Of a DNA stretch of 34,326 nucleotides, positions 24,398-31,625 are shown piece after piece; positions within the stretch are counted from its first letter, which is position 1; each line of letters opens with the position of its first letter. The position numbers and the translations under genes were made by a program. The stretch is from contig JAFSSQ010000079.1 of NCBI GenBank assembly GCA_017450965.1, forward strand, positions 1 to 34,326, in the 5' to 3' direction. Origin of the DNA: Clostridia bacterium. GTDB taxonomy: Bacteria > Bacillota > Clostridia > Oscillospirales > CAG-272. The notes beneath the pieces were generated by a model. That model was not told the DNA's origin, searched no databases, and saw nothing but the letters and a program-made list of their open reading frames with translations.

Positions 24398-24431
24398 ATT
24401 ATAACGGAGGGAAAGATCAAAACCTGTCGAA
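24398..24431 (-). promoter_or_regulatory. Candidate Spo0A-activated promoter of spoIIE
   Basis: Minus-strand -10 TATAAT (plus 24398-24403) with no -35 at 17 bp. Instead the Spo0A-box heptamer TTCGACA (plus 24425-24431) ends 21 bp upstream of the -10. A long -35/-10 spacing with a 0A box at the -35 is the known layout of Spo0A-activated promoters such as B. subtilis spoIIE and spoIIG. Confidence 0.6.
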
Positions 24432-24538
24432 GCGCGTAGCGGAGAAAAGGTTTTTCCTCTTTTCGGCAAAAGGACGCTCCTTCGTCTCTTTGCGGAAAAA
24501 CGCGCCCCCTTTTTCCGGAAAATTCGACAATTCGCCTC
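24432..24538. other. Spacer between the divergent spoIIE and ribU promoters
   Basis: No gene seen. It holds a second Spo0A-box-like TTCGACA at 24523-24529, ten bases upstream of the ribU -35, and several A/T-rich and GGAAAA/TTTTCC segments. Nothing else recognised. Confidence 0.4.
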
Positions 24539-24567
24539 TTGACAATCCCCTCCCGCCGGCATACAAT
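24539..24567 (+). promoter_or_regulatory. Promoter of the FMN-riboswitch operon
   Basis: -35 TTGACA (24539-24544), a 17-bp spacer and -10 TACAAT (24562-24567). Transcription would begin about 24574, just before the aptamer. Confidence 0.88.
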
Positions 24568-24580
24568 AAAAAGCAGAAAC

Positions 24581-24697
24581 TTGGTCTACGGGGCGGGGTG
24601 CGATTCCCCACCGGCGGTATAGTCCGCGAAACACGCCAGCGTGTCCGAACCGGTGAGATTCCGGTACCGACGGTACAGTCCGGATGGAAGAGACCGT
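24581..24697 (+). ncRNA. FMN riboswitch (RFN element)
   Basis: The P1 helix pairs GGTCT (24583-24587) with AGACC (24691-24695). The conserved strings GGGGCGGGGTGCGATTCCCC, ACCGGCGGTA, AGTCCGCGA, GAACCGGTGAGATTCCGGTACCG and ACGGTACAGTCCGGATG are seen across the element. It should bind FMN and reduce expression of ribU when flavin is plentiful. Confidence 0.97.
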
Positions 24698-24729
24698 TTG
24701 CGAATTTTTCCGGCGCAAGCCATCCCTGT

Positions 24730-24754
24730 CCTCCGCTCCCGTATGCCGCGGAGG
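24730..24754 (+). promoter_or_regulatory. Ribosome-binding-site sequestering hairpin of the FMN riboswitch
   Basis: CCTCCGC (24730-24736) is perfectly complementary to GCGGAGG (24748-24754), which contains the ribU Shine-Dalgarno, with an 11-nt loop. No U-run follows, so the expression platform looks translational rather than terminator-based. Confidence 0.8.
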
Positions 24755-24761
24755 TATTTTT

Positions 24762-25436
24762 ATGCAGTTTGACCGTCAGAAGACCAAGCAGCTCGCCGTG
24801 ACCGGGATGCTCGCCGCCGTCGCCTATCTTCTCGTTCTCGTGACCCGTTTCCCCATCTTTCCCGCCGCTCCCTTCCTCACCTACGAGCCGAAAGACGCGG
24901 TGATCGCGATCGGGGGCTTTCTCTACGGACCGGTGACCTCGCTCCTCCTCGCTCTGCTCGTCTCCTTTCTCGAGATGGTCACGGTCAGCACGACCGCGTG
25001 GATCGGCTTTGTGATGAACTTCCTCTCCTCCGCGGCGTTCGCGCTGCCCGCCGCGCTCTTCTACCGCTGCAACCGCAAGCTCTCCGGCGCCGTGATCGGG
25101 CTCTCCGGCGGGTGCGTTACGATGACGGCGGTGATGGTCCTCTGGAACTGGCTGCTGACCCCTCTCTATATGCACGTGGACCGCTCCTTGATCGTCGGGA
25201 TGCTCTTTCCCGTCTTTCTCCCCTTCAACCTCCTCAAGAGCGTCTTGAACGCCGGCTTCGCGATGCTCCTTTACAAACCGGCGGTCAAGGCGCTGCGCGC
25301 CGCCCGGATGCTCCCGGAAGAGAAGGGCGCCGCTTCCCTGCATAAAAAGAAATCCCTGCTGGTCCTCGGCTTTTCCCTCGCGGTGATCGCCGCGGTGATC
25401 ACGCTGATGCTCCTTATCTGGCGGGGGATCTTCTGA
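24762..25436 (+). CDS. ribU: Riboflavin ECF transporter S component
   Basis: 224 aa, six hydrophobic segments. The N-terminus shows QLAVTGMLAAVAYLLVLVTRFPIFP followed by FLTYEPKDAVIAIGGFLYGP and FVMNFLSSAAFALPAALFY, hallmarks of RibU. It binds riboflavin in the membrane and needs the shared EcfA/A'/T energising module, which is encoded elsewhere. The start at 24762 follows the GGAGG that the riboswitch hairpin covers. The C-terminal basic loop and last helix extend slightly past typical RibU. It is the first gene of a three-gene unit with an AraC regulator and a thioesterase. Confidence 0.94.
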   Translation: MQFDRQKTKQLAVTGMLAAVAYLLVLVTRFPIFPAAPFLTYEPKDAVIAIGGFLYGPVTSLLLALLVSFLEMVTVSTTAWIGFVMNFLSSAAFALPAALFYRCNRKLSGAVIGLSGGCVTMTAVMVLWNWLLTPLYMHVDRSLIVGMLFPVFLPFNLLKSVLNAGFAMLLYKPAVKALRAARMLPEEKGAASLHKKKSLLVLGFSLAVIAAVITLMLLIWRGIF

Positions 25437-25457
25437 AACCGAACGTGAGGTGTTCTT

Positions 25458-26306
25458 ATGGATATGCTGCTTGACGATATCAAGCCCTACGTGCGCTACG
25501 CCAAGATCCTGCATATGCCCGGCGACTACCGGTCGACCGATATGCGCGCCTACGACAACCGGATCCTCTACTTTCTGAGCGAAAACGCCTCCCTCACCCT
25601 CGACGGCGCCGTTTACCGGCCCGGGCGCGGCGCGCTCTTTCTCTGGTCGCCGGATACCGTCTATTCCCTCTCCTCCCTCTCGCCCGAGGGCTTTGACGTG
25701 ATGGTCGTCAACTTCGACTACCGCTTTGACGCGCGGAAGATTTCCCTTTGTCTGCCGCCGGTCGTCAGCGACGCGTACGACCCCGGGCGGCGGATCGAGA
25801 CCGTGCGGTTTTCCGACGCGCCGATCCTTGAGAAGCCCGTCTGCCTCCCGGATATGCATATGCTGGAATACGATATGCACTGCCTCGACAAGGAGTTCGT
25901 CAGTCCGCAGCGCAACTACGCGGCGATGCTCTCCGCCGTGCTCGCCAAAATCATCCTCTCCGTCTACCGGCAGGCGATCTCCGCGGGGAGCGGGGGGATC
26001 TCCGCCCTGGTGCAGAACGTGATCGCCTATATCCACGAAAATCCGGCGGGCGACCTCTCCAACGCCGCGATCGGGCAGCATTTTTCTTACCATCCCAACT
26101 ATCTCAACCGCTGTATGCTGCTCAGCACCGGCCAGACGCTCCATCAGTACGTGATCAATACCCGCGTCCTCAAGGCGCTGGAGCTTTTGCAGACGACCGA
26201 CCTTTCGGTTACCGATATCGCGGCCGCCGTCGGATTTTGTTCGATCAAGCATTTTTCCCAGAGCTTCAAAAAAGCGTACGGCTGCTCGCCGACGCACTTC
26301 CGCTGA
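25458..26306 (+). CDS. AraC-family transcriptional regulator
   Basis: 282 aa. An N-terminal cupin-like sensing domain (about 30-110; GRGALFLWSPDTVYSL) is followed by the C-terminal double helix-turn-helix (about 185-282): AAIGQHFSYHPNYLNRCM as first HTH and VTDIAAAVGFCSIKHFSQSFKKAYGCSPTHFR, split, as the second with the standard G-F-S-F-K-G-P pattern. The ligand is unknown. GAGGTG precedes the ATG 21 bp after ribU, so it is probably under the FMN riboswitch's transcript. This is unusual for an AraC regulator and suggests a link between flavin status and its targets, possibly including the thioesterase (inference). Confidence 0.9.
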   Translation: MDMLLDDIKPYVRYAKILHMPGDYRSTDMRAYDNRILYFLSENASLTLDGAVYRPGRGALFLWSPDTVYSLSSLSPEGFDVMVVNFDYRFDARKISLCLPPVVSDAYDPGRRIETVRFSDAPILEKPVCLPDMHMLEYDMHCLDKEFVSPQRNYAAMLSAVLAKIILSVYRQAISAGSGGISALVQNVIAYIHENPAGDLSNAAIGQHFSYHPNYLNRCMLLSTGQTLHQYVINTRVLKALELLQTTDLSVTDIAAAVGFCSIKHFSQSFKKAYGCSPTHFR

Positions 26307-26319
26307 AAAGGAGAGAGCG

Positions 26320-26715
26320 ATGGAACCCGGACTGAAACGCACGAACACCCTTACCGTAACCGAGCGGGACTGCGCCTCGCAGGTCGGCAGCGGGCTGCTG
26401 CCCGTGCTGGCCACGCCCGTAATGGCGGCGCTGATGGAACGCACCGCCGCGGAAAGCGTTGAGCCTTACCTTGAGGAGGGGATGACGACCGTCGGCACCC
26501 GGCTGGAGCTGGAGCACCTCGCCGCCGACCCCGTCGGCGTGACCGTGACCTGCGAGAGTGTCTTGACGGAGATCGACCGCCGGCGCCTCACCTTTGAAAT
26601 CACCGTGCGGGACGGGGAGGAGGTCGTCGGCCGCTGCCGGCACGACCGCTTCATCGTCAGCAAAGAAAGGTTTATGGAAAAGGCAAAGGAAAAAGCCGGG
26701 CGTCTCAAAGGATAA
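26320..26715 (+). CDS. Hotdog-fold thioesterase, fluoroacetyl-CoA-thioesterase (FlK)-like
   Basis: 131 aa. The pattern VGSGLLPVLATPVMAALMERTAAESVEPYL, split across about 22-52, gives the Thr of ATP, the Glu of MER and, later, the His of LEHLAADPVG (about 67), the triad of FlK-type hotdog thioesterases. TTVGTRLELEHL and RCRHDRFIV also match. Such enzymes hydrolyse acyl-CoA thioesters; activity on fluoroacetyl-CoA is known only for the Streptomyces enzyme and should not be assumed. AGGAGAG precedes the ATG 13 bp after the AraC gene. Last gene of the ribU unit. Confidence 0.85.
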   Translation: MEPGLKRTNTLTVTERDCASQVGSGLLPVLATPVMAALMERTAAESVEPYLEEGMTTVGTRLELEHLAADPVGVTVTCESVLTEIDRRRLTFEITVRDGEEVVGRCRHDRFIVSKERFMEKAKEKAGRLKG

Positions 26716-26718
26716 AAG

Positions 26719-26751
26719 AACGGTTCGGACCGCGGTCCGAACCGTTTTTTT
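26719..26751. terminator. Bidirectional terminator, perfect 28-bp palindrome
   Basis: AACGGTTCGGACCG meets its exact reverse complement with no spacer (26719-26746), followed by T's on the plus strand. The minus direction also runs into a T-rich stretch (TTCTTTTATC). It separates the thioesterase from iscU, whose stop codon adjoins it. Confidence 0.9.
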
Positions 26752-27184
26752 ATACCATCCGGCAGCAGGAGCCCTCCTCCGCCTCGGGGAACTTGCTTTT
26801 GTCGTAGGGGATCCCGTTTCGCTCAAAGTAGTCCCGGATCGCGGAGCGGATCGCCTCCTCCGCCAGCACCGAGCAGTGGAGCTTGTGCGCCGGCAGCCCG
26901 CCGAGCGCCTCCACGACCTCTTTGTTCGTAACGGCGAGCGCCTCGTCGATGCTTTTCCCTTTGATCATCTCGGTCGCCATCGAGCTGGAGGCGATCGCCG
27001 AGCCGCAGCCGAAGGTCTCGAAGCGGACGTCGGTGATGACGCCGCCCTCGATCTTCAGATACATCTTCATAATATCGCCGCACCGGGCGTTCCCCACCTC
27101 ACCGACCGCGTCCGCGTCGGAGAGCGACCCGACGTTGCGGGGGTGCAGGAAATGATCCATCACGGTATCGCTGTAAAGCGCCAT
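26750..27184 (-). CDS. iscU: Fe-S cluster scaffold protein IscU/NifU-N
   Basis: 144 aa. The three scaffold cysteines are present: Cys35 in NARCGD (with the conserved Asp37), Cys60 in FGCGSA and Cys104 in HCSVLAEEA. The stretch YSDTVMDHFLHPRNVG at the start is typical. It receives sulfur from the cysteine desulfurase and assembles [Fe-S] clusters for transfer. An extra C-terminal extension ends GSCCRMV with two adjacent cysteines. It lies 24 bp downstream of iscS in a two-gene operon, the Clostridia-type arrangement; no iscR, iscA, hscA or fdx gene is present. Confidence 0.95.
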   Translation of the reverse strand: MALYSDTVMDHFLHPRNVGSLSDADAVGEVGNARCGDIMKMYLKIEGGVITDVRFETFGCGSAIASSSMATEMIKGKSIDEALAVTNKEVVEALGGLPAHKLHCSVLAEEAIRSAIRDYFERNGIPYDKSKFPEAEEGSCCRMV

Positions 27185-27208
27185 TTCTTTTTCCTTCCTT
27201 TCTTTTCT

Positions 27209-28402
27209 TTACGGCAGGATGAACGGCTTTTTCCCGGCGAGGCATTCCTGCCAGACCGGGGAGATGCCGCGCAGATACGCGACCGTCTCGCTCACCGCCG
27301 CGATCACGCAGTCCGCGTCGTCTTCGCTGAAATCCTCCCCGATCGAGAGACGGAGAGAGCCGTGGGCGACCTCGTGCGGACGTCCGATCGCGAGGAGGAC
27401 GTGGCTCGGGTCGAGGGACCCGGACGTACAGGCGGAGCCGGAGGACGCGCAGATCCCCTTCTGATCCAGCAAAAGGAGAAGCGACTCGCCCTCGATCCCG
27501 TCAAAGCAGAAGTGGACGTTCGAGGGGAGGCGCGCCGTGCGGTCGCCGCTGAGCGCGGCGTGCGGGATCCGGGAAAGCCCCTCGATCAGCCGGTCCCGCA
27601 GCGGCAGGAGCCGGGCGGCGACCTCCTCCCGCTTTTCGCACGCTTCCCGCAGCGCCGCCGCCATCCCGACGATCGCGGGGATATTTTCCGTTCCCGCGCG
27701 CTTGCCGCGCTCCTGCGCGCCGCCCTCGATGAGAGAAACGAGCGGGACGCCGGTACGGGCATAGAGCACGCCCGCCCCCTTCGGCCCGTGGAACTTGTGC
27801 GCGGAAAGCGCGAGCAGGTCGATCCCGTCCTCTCTCACGTTGACCGGCAGATGCCCGACCGCCTGCACCGCGTCGGAGTGAAAGAGCACGCCGCGCGCCC
27901 GGCAGACGGCGCCGATCTCCCGGATCGGCTCGATCGTGCCGATCTCGTTGTTTGCGTACATGACGGAGACGAGGCAGGTATCCTCCCGGATCGCCCGCTC
28001 CACCTCCTCCGGCGGGATCACGCCGTTTTCGCGCGGCGCGAGCAGGGTAACGGAAAAGCCCTGCTTTTCCAGTTTTCTCAGCGTATGGAGGACGGCGTGA
28101 TGCTCGATCGCCGTGGAAACGATATGGCGCTTTCCTTTCCGCTCGCCGAGAGCGGCGGCGGAGAGGATCGCCTGATTGTCCGCCTCGCTTCCCCCGGAGG
28201 TAAAGACGATCTCCTTCGGCTGTGCGCCGAGGCAGGCCGCAACCTCCTCCCGCGCCCGCCAAAGCGCCTCCGCCGCCTCCTGCCCCGCCGAATGGAGACT
28301 GGAGGGATTGGCGTACGCCGTATCCAGATACGGGAGCATCGCGTCGATCGCGCGCCGGCTCATCCGGGTCGTCGCCGCGTTGTCCGCATAGATCCTTGTC
28401 AT
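27209..28402 (-). CDS. iscS: Cysteine desulfurase, NifS/IscS family
   Basis: 397 aa, full length. The PLP lysine is Lys203 in SAHKFHGPKGAG; TSGGSEADNQAI and ANNEIGTIEPI are standard blocks. The catalytic Cys325 lies in ASSGSACTSGSLDPSHVL, the longer active-site loop of group I (IscS/NifS) enzymes. It removes sulfur from cysteine for Fe-S assembly on IscU and other acceptors such as tRNA thiolation. The promoter upstream is an exact consensus with an inverted repeat over the -35, which suggests an Rrf2/IscR-type repressor (inference). Confidence 0.95.
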   Translation of the reverse strand: MTRIYADNAATTRMSRRAIDAMLPYLDTAYANPSSLHSAGQEAAEALWRAREEVAACLGAQPKEIVFTSGGSEADNQAILSAAALGERKGKRHIVSTAIEHHAVLHTLRKLEKQGFSVTLLAPRENGVIPPEEVERAIREDTCLVSVMYANNEIGTIEPIREIGAVCRARGVLFHSDAVQAVGHLPVNVREDGIDLLALSAHKFHGPKGAGVLYARTGVPLVSLIEGGAQERGKRAGTENIPAIVGMAAALREACEKREEVAARLLPLRDRLIEGLSRIPHAALSGDRTARLPSNVHFCFDGIEGESLLLLLDQKGICASSGSACTSGSLDPSHVLLAIGRPHEVAHGSLRLSIGEDFSEDDADCVIAAVSETVAYLRGISPVWQECLAGKKPFILP

Positions 28403-28442
28403 GTTTTTTCCCTTTCTTTTTCCTTGAGGTCCTTGCCGTTTT

Positions 28443-28471
28443 ATTATAGACCGTAAGACCTACCTTGTCAA
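28443..28471 (-). promoter_or_regulatory. Consensus promoter of iscS-iscU
   Basis: Minus-strand TTGACA (plus 28466-28471), a 17-bp spacer and TATAAT (28443-28448), an exact consensus about 40 bp before iscS. Confidence 0.92.
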
Positions 28472-28479
28472 TAGGTTTT
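28455..28479. promoter_or_regulatory. Inverted-repeat operator over the iscS -35 element
   Basis: ACCTA (28458-28462), nine bases, TAGGT (28472-28476), with further A/T pairing outside. It covers the -35 hexamer, so a bound protein would block RNA polymerase. The regulator is unknown; an Rrf2-family (IscR-like) protein is the obvious candidate. Confidence 0.5.
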
Positions 28480-28539
28480 TGAGGTTTTTCCGCAGCGCGC
28501 CGGCAAACGGCGTTTTCCGGAGAAAAAACGCGAAAACTC

Positions 28540-28568
28540 TTGAAAAAAGAGGAAAAATATGTTATCGT
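28540..28568 (+). promoter_or_regulatory. Promoter of the TM2 protein, with leader hairpin downstream
   Basis: -35 TTGAAA (28540-28545), 17 bp, -10 TATCGT (28563-28568). A GGTCGG/CCGACC hairpin (28578-28597) would sit at the very 5' end of the mRNA. Confidence 0.55.
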
Positions 28569-28621
28569 ATCTTCAACGGTCGGCTCACGTTCCGACCTAA
28601 CTGAAAAAAGGAGATTTCGCC

Positions 28622-28837
28622 ATGTCTACCAAATCCCGTCTCGTTGCTCTTTTGCTCTGCCTGTTTTTAGGAGGTCTCGGCATTCACCGCTTCTACGTCG
28701 GGAAGACCGGGACCGGGGTCCTGTGGCTGCTGACTGCGGGTCTGTTCGGGATCGGCGCTCTGGTTGATCTTATCATGATCATCTGCGGCAGCTTCACCGA
28801 TAAGGCCGGTCTGTTTGTCAAAAACTGGGAGGCCTGA
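28622..28837 (+). CDS. TM2-domain membrane protein
   Basis: 71 aa. Two transmembrane helices joined by a short loop, matching the TM2 domain: [30 protein letters not shown], split, with the typical GxxGxHRFYxG motif, then [16 protein letters not shown]2 proteins are widespread small membrane proteins without a settled role in bacteria. AGGAG precedes the ATG. It is monocistronic, between its own promoter and a bidirectional terminator, and divergent from iscS. Confidence 0.9.
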   Translation: MSTKSRLVALLLCLFLGGLGIHRFYVGKTGTGVLWLLTAGLFGIGALVDLIMIICGSFTDKAGLFVKNWEA

Positions 28838-28861
28838 GCAAACCGAAAACCCTTTCGCTTC

Positions 28862-28908
28862 AAAAAACGCCCGCGGAGAAGGTCTTTCCTTCCCTCGCGG
28901 GCGTTTTT
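28862..28908. terminator. Bidirectional terminator between the TM2 gene and metI
   Basis: AAAAACGCCCGCG (28862-28874) pairs with CGCGGGCGTTTTT (28896-28908) around a 21-nt loop; T-runs exist in both directions. Confidence 0.9.
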
Positions 28909-28922
28909 ATCGTTCCGGCGCG

Positions 28923-29624
28923 TCAGCGTTTGACGCGTTTGTCGAGACGGGCGGCAAAACGGGTCCCGACGCTCTGGAAAAGCTGCACGAGCAGGATCAG
29001 GATCGCCACGGCGATCAGCATCACCAGGTATTTGTAGCGATAATAGCCGTAATTGATCGCGATCTTCCCGAGTCCGCCGCCGCCGATGATGCCGCTCATC
29101 GCGGTATAACCGAGGATCGTCGTGATCGCGGTCGTGGCGTTGGAAACGAGCGAGGGGACGCTCTCCGGGATCATCACCTTGCAGATCACCTGCATCGGGG
29201 ACGCGCCCATGCTCTGCGCCGCCTCGATCACGTTGGGGTCCGTCTCCCGCAGACTGGTCTCCGCCAGCCGCGCGATAAAGGGGAACGCCGCGATCACAAG
29301 CGGCACGATCGACGCCGTGGTGCCGACGGAGGTGCCGACCAGCGCGCGGGTCAGGGGGATGACCATGATCATCAGGATCAGGAAGGGGATGGAACGGAGC
29401 AGATTGATCACGACGTTGAGCAGCTTCAAGAGCCACGCGGGGATCGGCATCACGCCCTTCTTCTCCCCGACGACGAGCAGCACGCCCAGCGGCAGCCCGA
29501 TCAGAACGGCGAAAAAGGTCGCCGCCACCGTTACGTAAAAGGTTTCCCAGATGGCAAGCGGGATCTCGTGCAGAAAAATATCGAGCGCTTCCCTGAGTTT
29601 TTCCGGCGCGAAAACGTCCGTCAT
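28923..29624 (-). CDS. metI: MetI-type ABC transporter permease
   Basis: 233 aa with five to six transmembrane helices. The permease EAA loop is EAAQSMGASPMQVICKVMIPESVP, split, at about 140-165, and SAIIGGGGLGK-like SGIIGGGGLGKIAINYGYYRY is diagnostic of MetI. It forms the channel for D/L-methionine or a related amino acid with MetN and MetQ. The ATG at 29624 lies one base past the metN stop, with GGAGGT inside the metN end, so translation is coupled. It is last in the metQ-metN-metI unit. Confidence 0.94.
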   Translation of the reverse strand: MTDVFAPEKLREALDIFLHEIPLAIWETFYVTVAATFFAVLIGLPLGVLLVVGEKKGVMPIPAWLLKLLNVVINLLRSIPFLILMIMVIPLTRALVGTSVGTTASIVPLVIAAFPFIARLAETSLRETDPNVIEAAQSMGASPMQVICKVMIPESVPSLVSNATTAITTILGYTAMSGIIGGGGLGKIAINYGYYRYKYLVMLIAVAILILLVQLFQSVGTRFAARLDKRVKR

Positions 29625-29625
29625 A

Positions 29626-30618
<993 letters not shown>

Positions 30619-30640
30619 AAAAGCCCCTGAGCGCAAAATA

Positions 30641-30661
30641 CTGCCGTGCTCGGCACGGCAG
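30641..30661 (-). other. Hairpin between metQ and metN
   Basis: Nine perfect base pairs (30641-30649 with 30653-30661) and a 3-nt loop. In the minus direction a short TATTTTG follows, a weak U-run. It probably acts as a partial terminator or 3'-stabiliser for metQ. Confidence 0.65.
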
Positions 30662-30684
30662 CGTTTTGCTTTTTTCTTCCGGTC

Positions 30685-31521
30685 TTACTTTTTCAGGTTG
30701 TTCCAGCCCGACTCCGTCGCGCTGTAAACGCCCATCGGCTCGTGATGGACTTCCAGAACGCTGACGATATGGGTTCCGTTTTCCTTGTTGAAGTCGTTGA
30801 GGTAGGGGACGTGCTGGAAGTAGTTGGCGTCCACTTCTCCGCTCTCCACCACGTTGTTCGGCTGGACGTAGTCGGTGTACTCGATGATATCCAGCGTGAT
30901 CTCCTTGGCGGCGAGGATCTCTTTTGCGTTCTTCAGAATGTCCGCGTGCGGCGTGGGAGAGGCGGCGATGCTGATCTTCGTCCCCTTCAGCGCGTCGTAG
31001 TTGACGGAGGCGTCGTACCCGTCGCCGACGGCGCCGAGATCGCAGACGATCGCGCCCTTATAGGTGTTATTGATGTAATCCTTGACCTTCTGGCTGTTGA
31101 TCGCGGCGACGAGGGCCTTCGTCTTATCGGTGTTCTGCTGGCCGTCCTTGACGCAGATGATGTTCGGATAGGAAACGTCCGTCCCTTCCGTGACGAACGG
31201 GGTCAGCCCGGCGCCGATCGCGTAGTTGGAGTTGATCACGGCGTAGGTCACGTCCTTGAGGACGCTCGGGATCTGGGCGGCTTCCACTTCAAGGAACTTC
31301 ACGTTGTAGGGATTTTCGGCGATATCCTTGACCGTGGCCAGGACGTCCCCGGTATCCTTCAGTTTGATGATCCCCTGGACCTCGAGAAGCTGCAGCGCGC
31401 GCGCTTCGTTGGTGGAGTCGTTCGGGACTGCGATCTTCACCTCGCCGGACTTGCCGCAGGAGGTAAAGAGCAGGGTGAGCGCGAGGGTAAAGACAAAGAA
31501 AAGGGAAAGTGCTTTTTTCAT
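30685..31521 (-). CDS. metQ: MetQ-family substrate-binding lipoprotein
   Basis: 278 aa. The lipoprotein signal LFFVFTLALTLLFTSC has its lipidated Cys at about residue 22. The NlpA/MetQ fold is seen in VKIAVPNDSTNEARALQLLEVQGIIKL, split, AQIPSVLKDVTYAVINSNYA and NYFQHVPYLNDFN. It captures methionine or a similar amino acid outside the membrane for MetNI. No SAM riboswitch or other known RNA lies upstream; instead there is a promoter with a LysR-type site, and the LysR gene directly precedes it on the same strand. The ligand could be methionine, a sulfoxide, or another sulfur amino acid. Confidence 0.94.
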   Translation of the reverse strand: MKKALSLFFVFTLALTLLFTSCGKSGEVKIAVPNDSTNEARALQLLEVQGIIKLKDTGDVLATVKDIAENPYNVKFLEVEAAQIPSVLKDVTYAVINSNYAIGAGLTPFVTEGTDVSYPNIICVKDGQQNTDKTKALVAAINSQKVKDYINNTYKGAIVCDLGAVGDGYDASVNYDALKGTKISIAASPTPHADILKNAKEILAAKEITLDIIEYTDYVQPNNVVESGEVDANYFQHVPYLNDFNKENGTHIVSVLEVHHEPMGVYSATESGWNNLKK

Positions 31522-31571
31522 CGTTTTCGTTCTCCGTGTTCTCGGGTGGTTCCCGTTTTTTCAACGGCACT

Positions 31572-31600
31572 ATCTTACCACGGCCAGGCCGATTTGTAAA
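31572..31600 (-). promoter_or_regulatory. Promoter of metQ-metN-metI
   Basis: Minus-strand -35 TTTACA (plus 31595-31600), 17 bp, -10 TAAGAT (31572-31577), about 50 bp before metQ. Confidence 0.75.
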
Positions 31601-31625
31601 ATACCAAAAACTGATATTTAGGTAT
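31601..31625. promoter_or_regulatory. Candidate LysR-family operator
   Basis: ATACC (31601-31605), 15 bases, GGTAT (31621-31625). It abuts the metQ -35 on its upstream side, the standard place for a LysR activator, and overlaps the last codons of the lysR gene. Confidence 0.6.

Noticed and set aside
31522..31617. SAM riboswitch upstream of metQ
   Set aside because: The gap is under 100 bp and lacks S-box, SAM-II or other known consensus; a LysR site is present instead.
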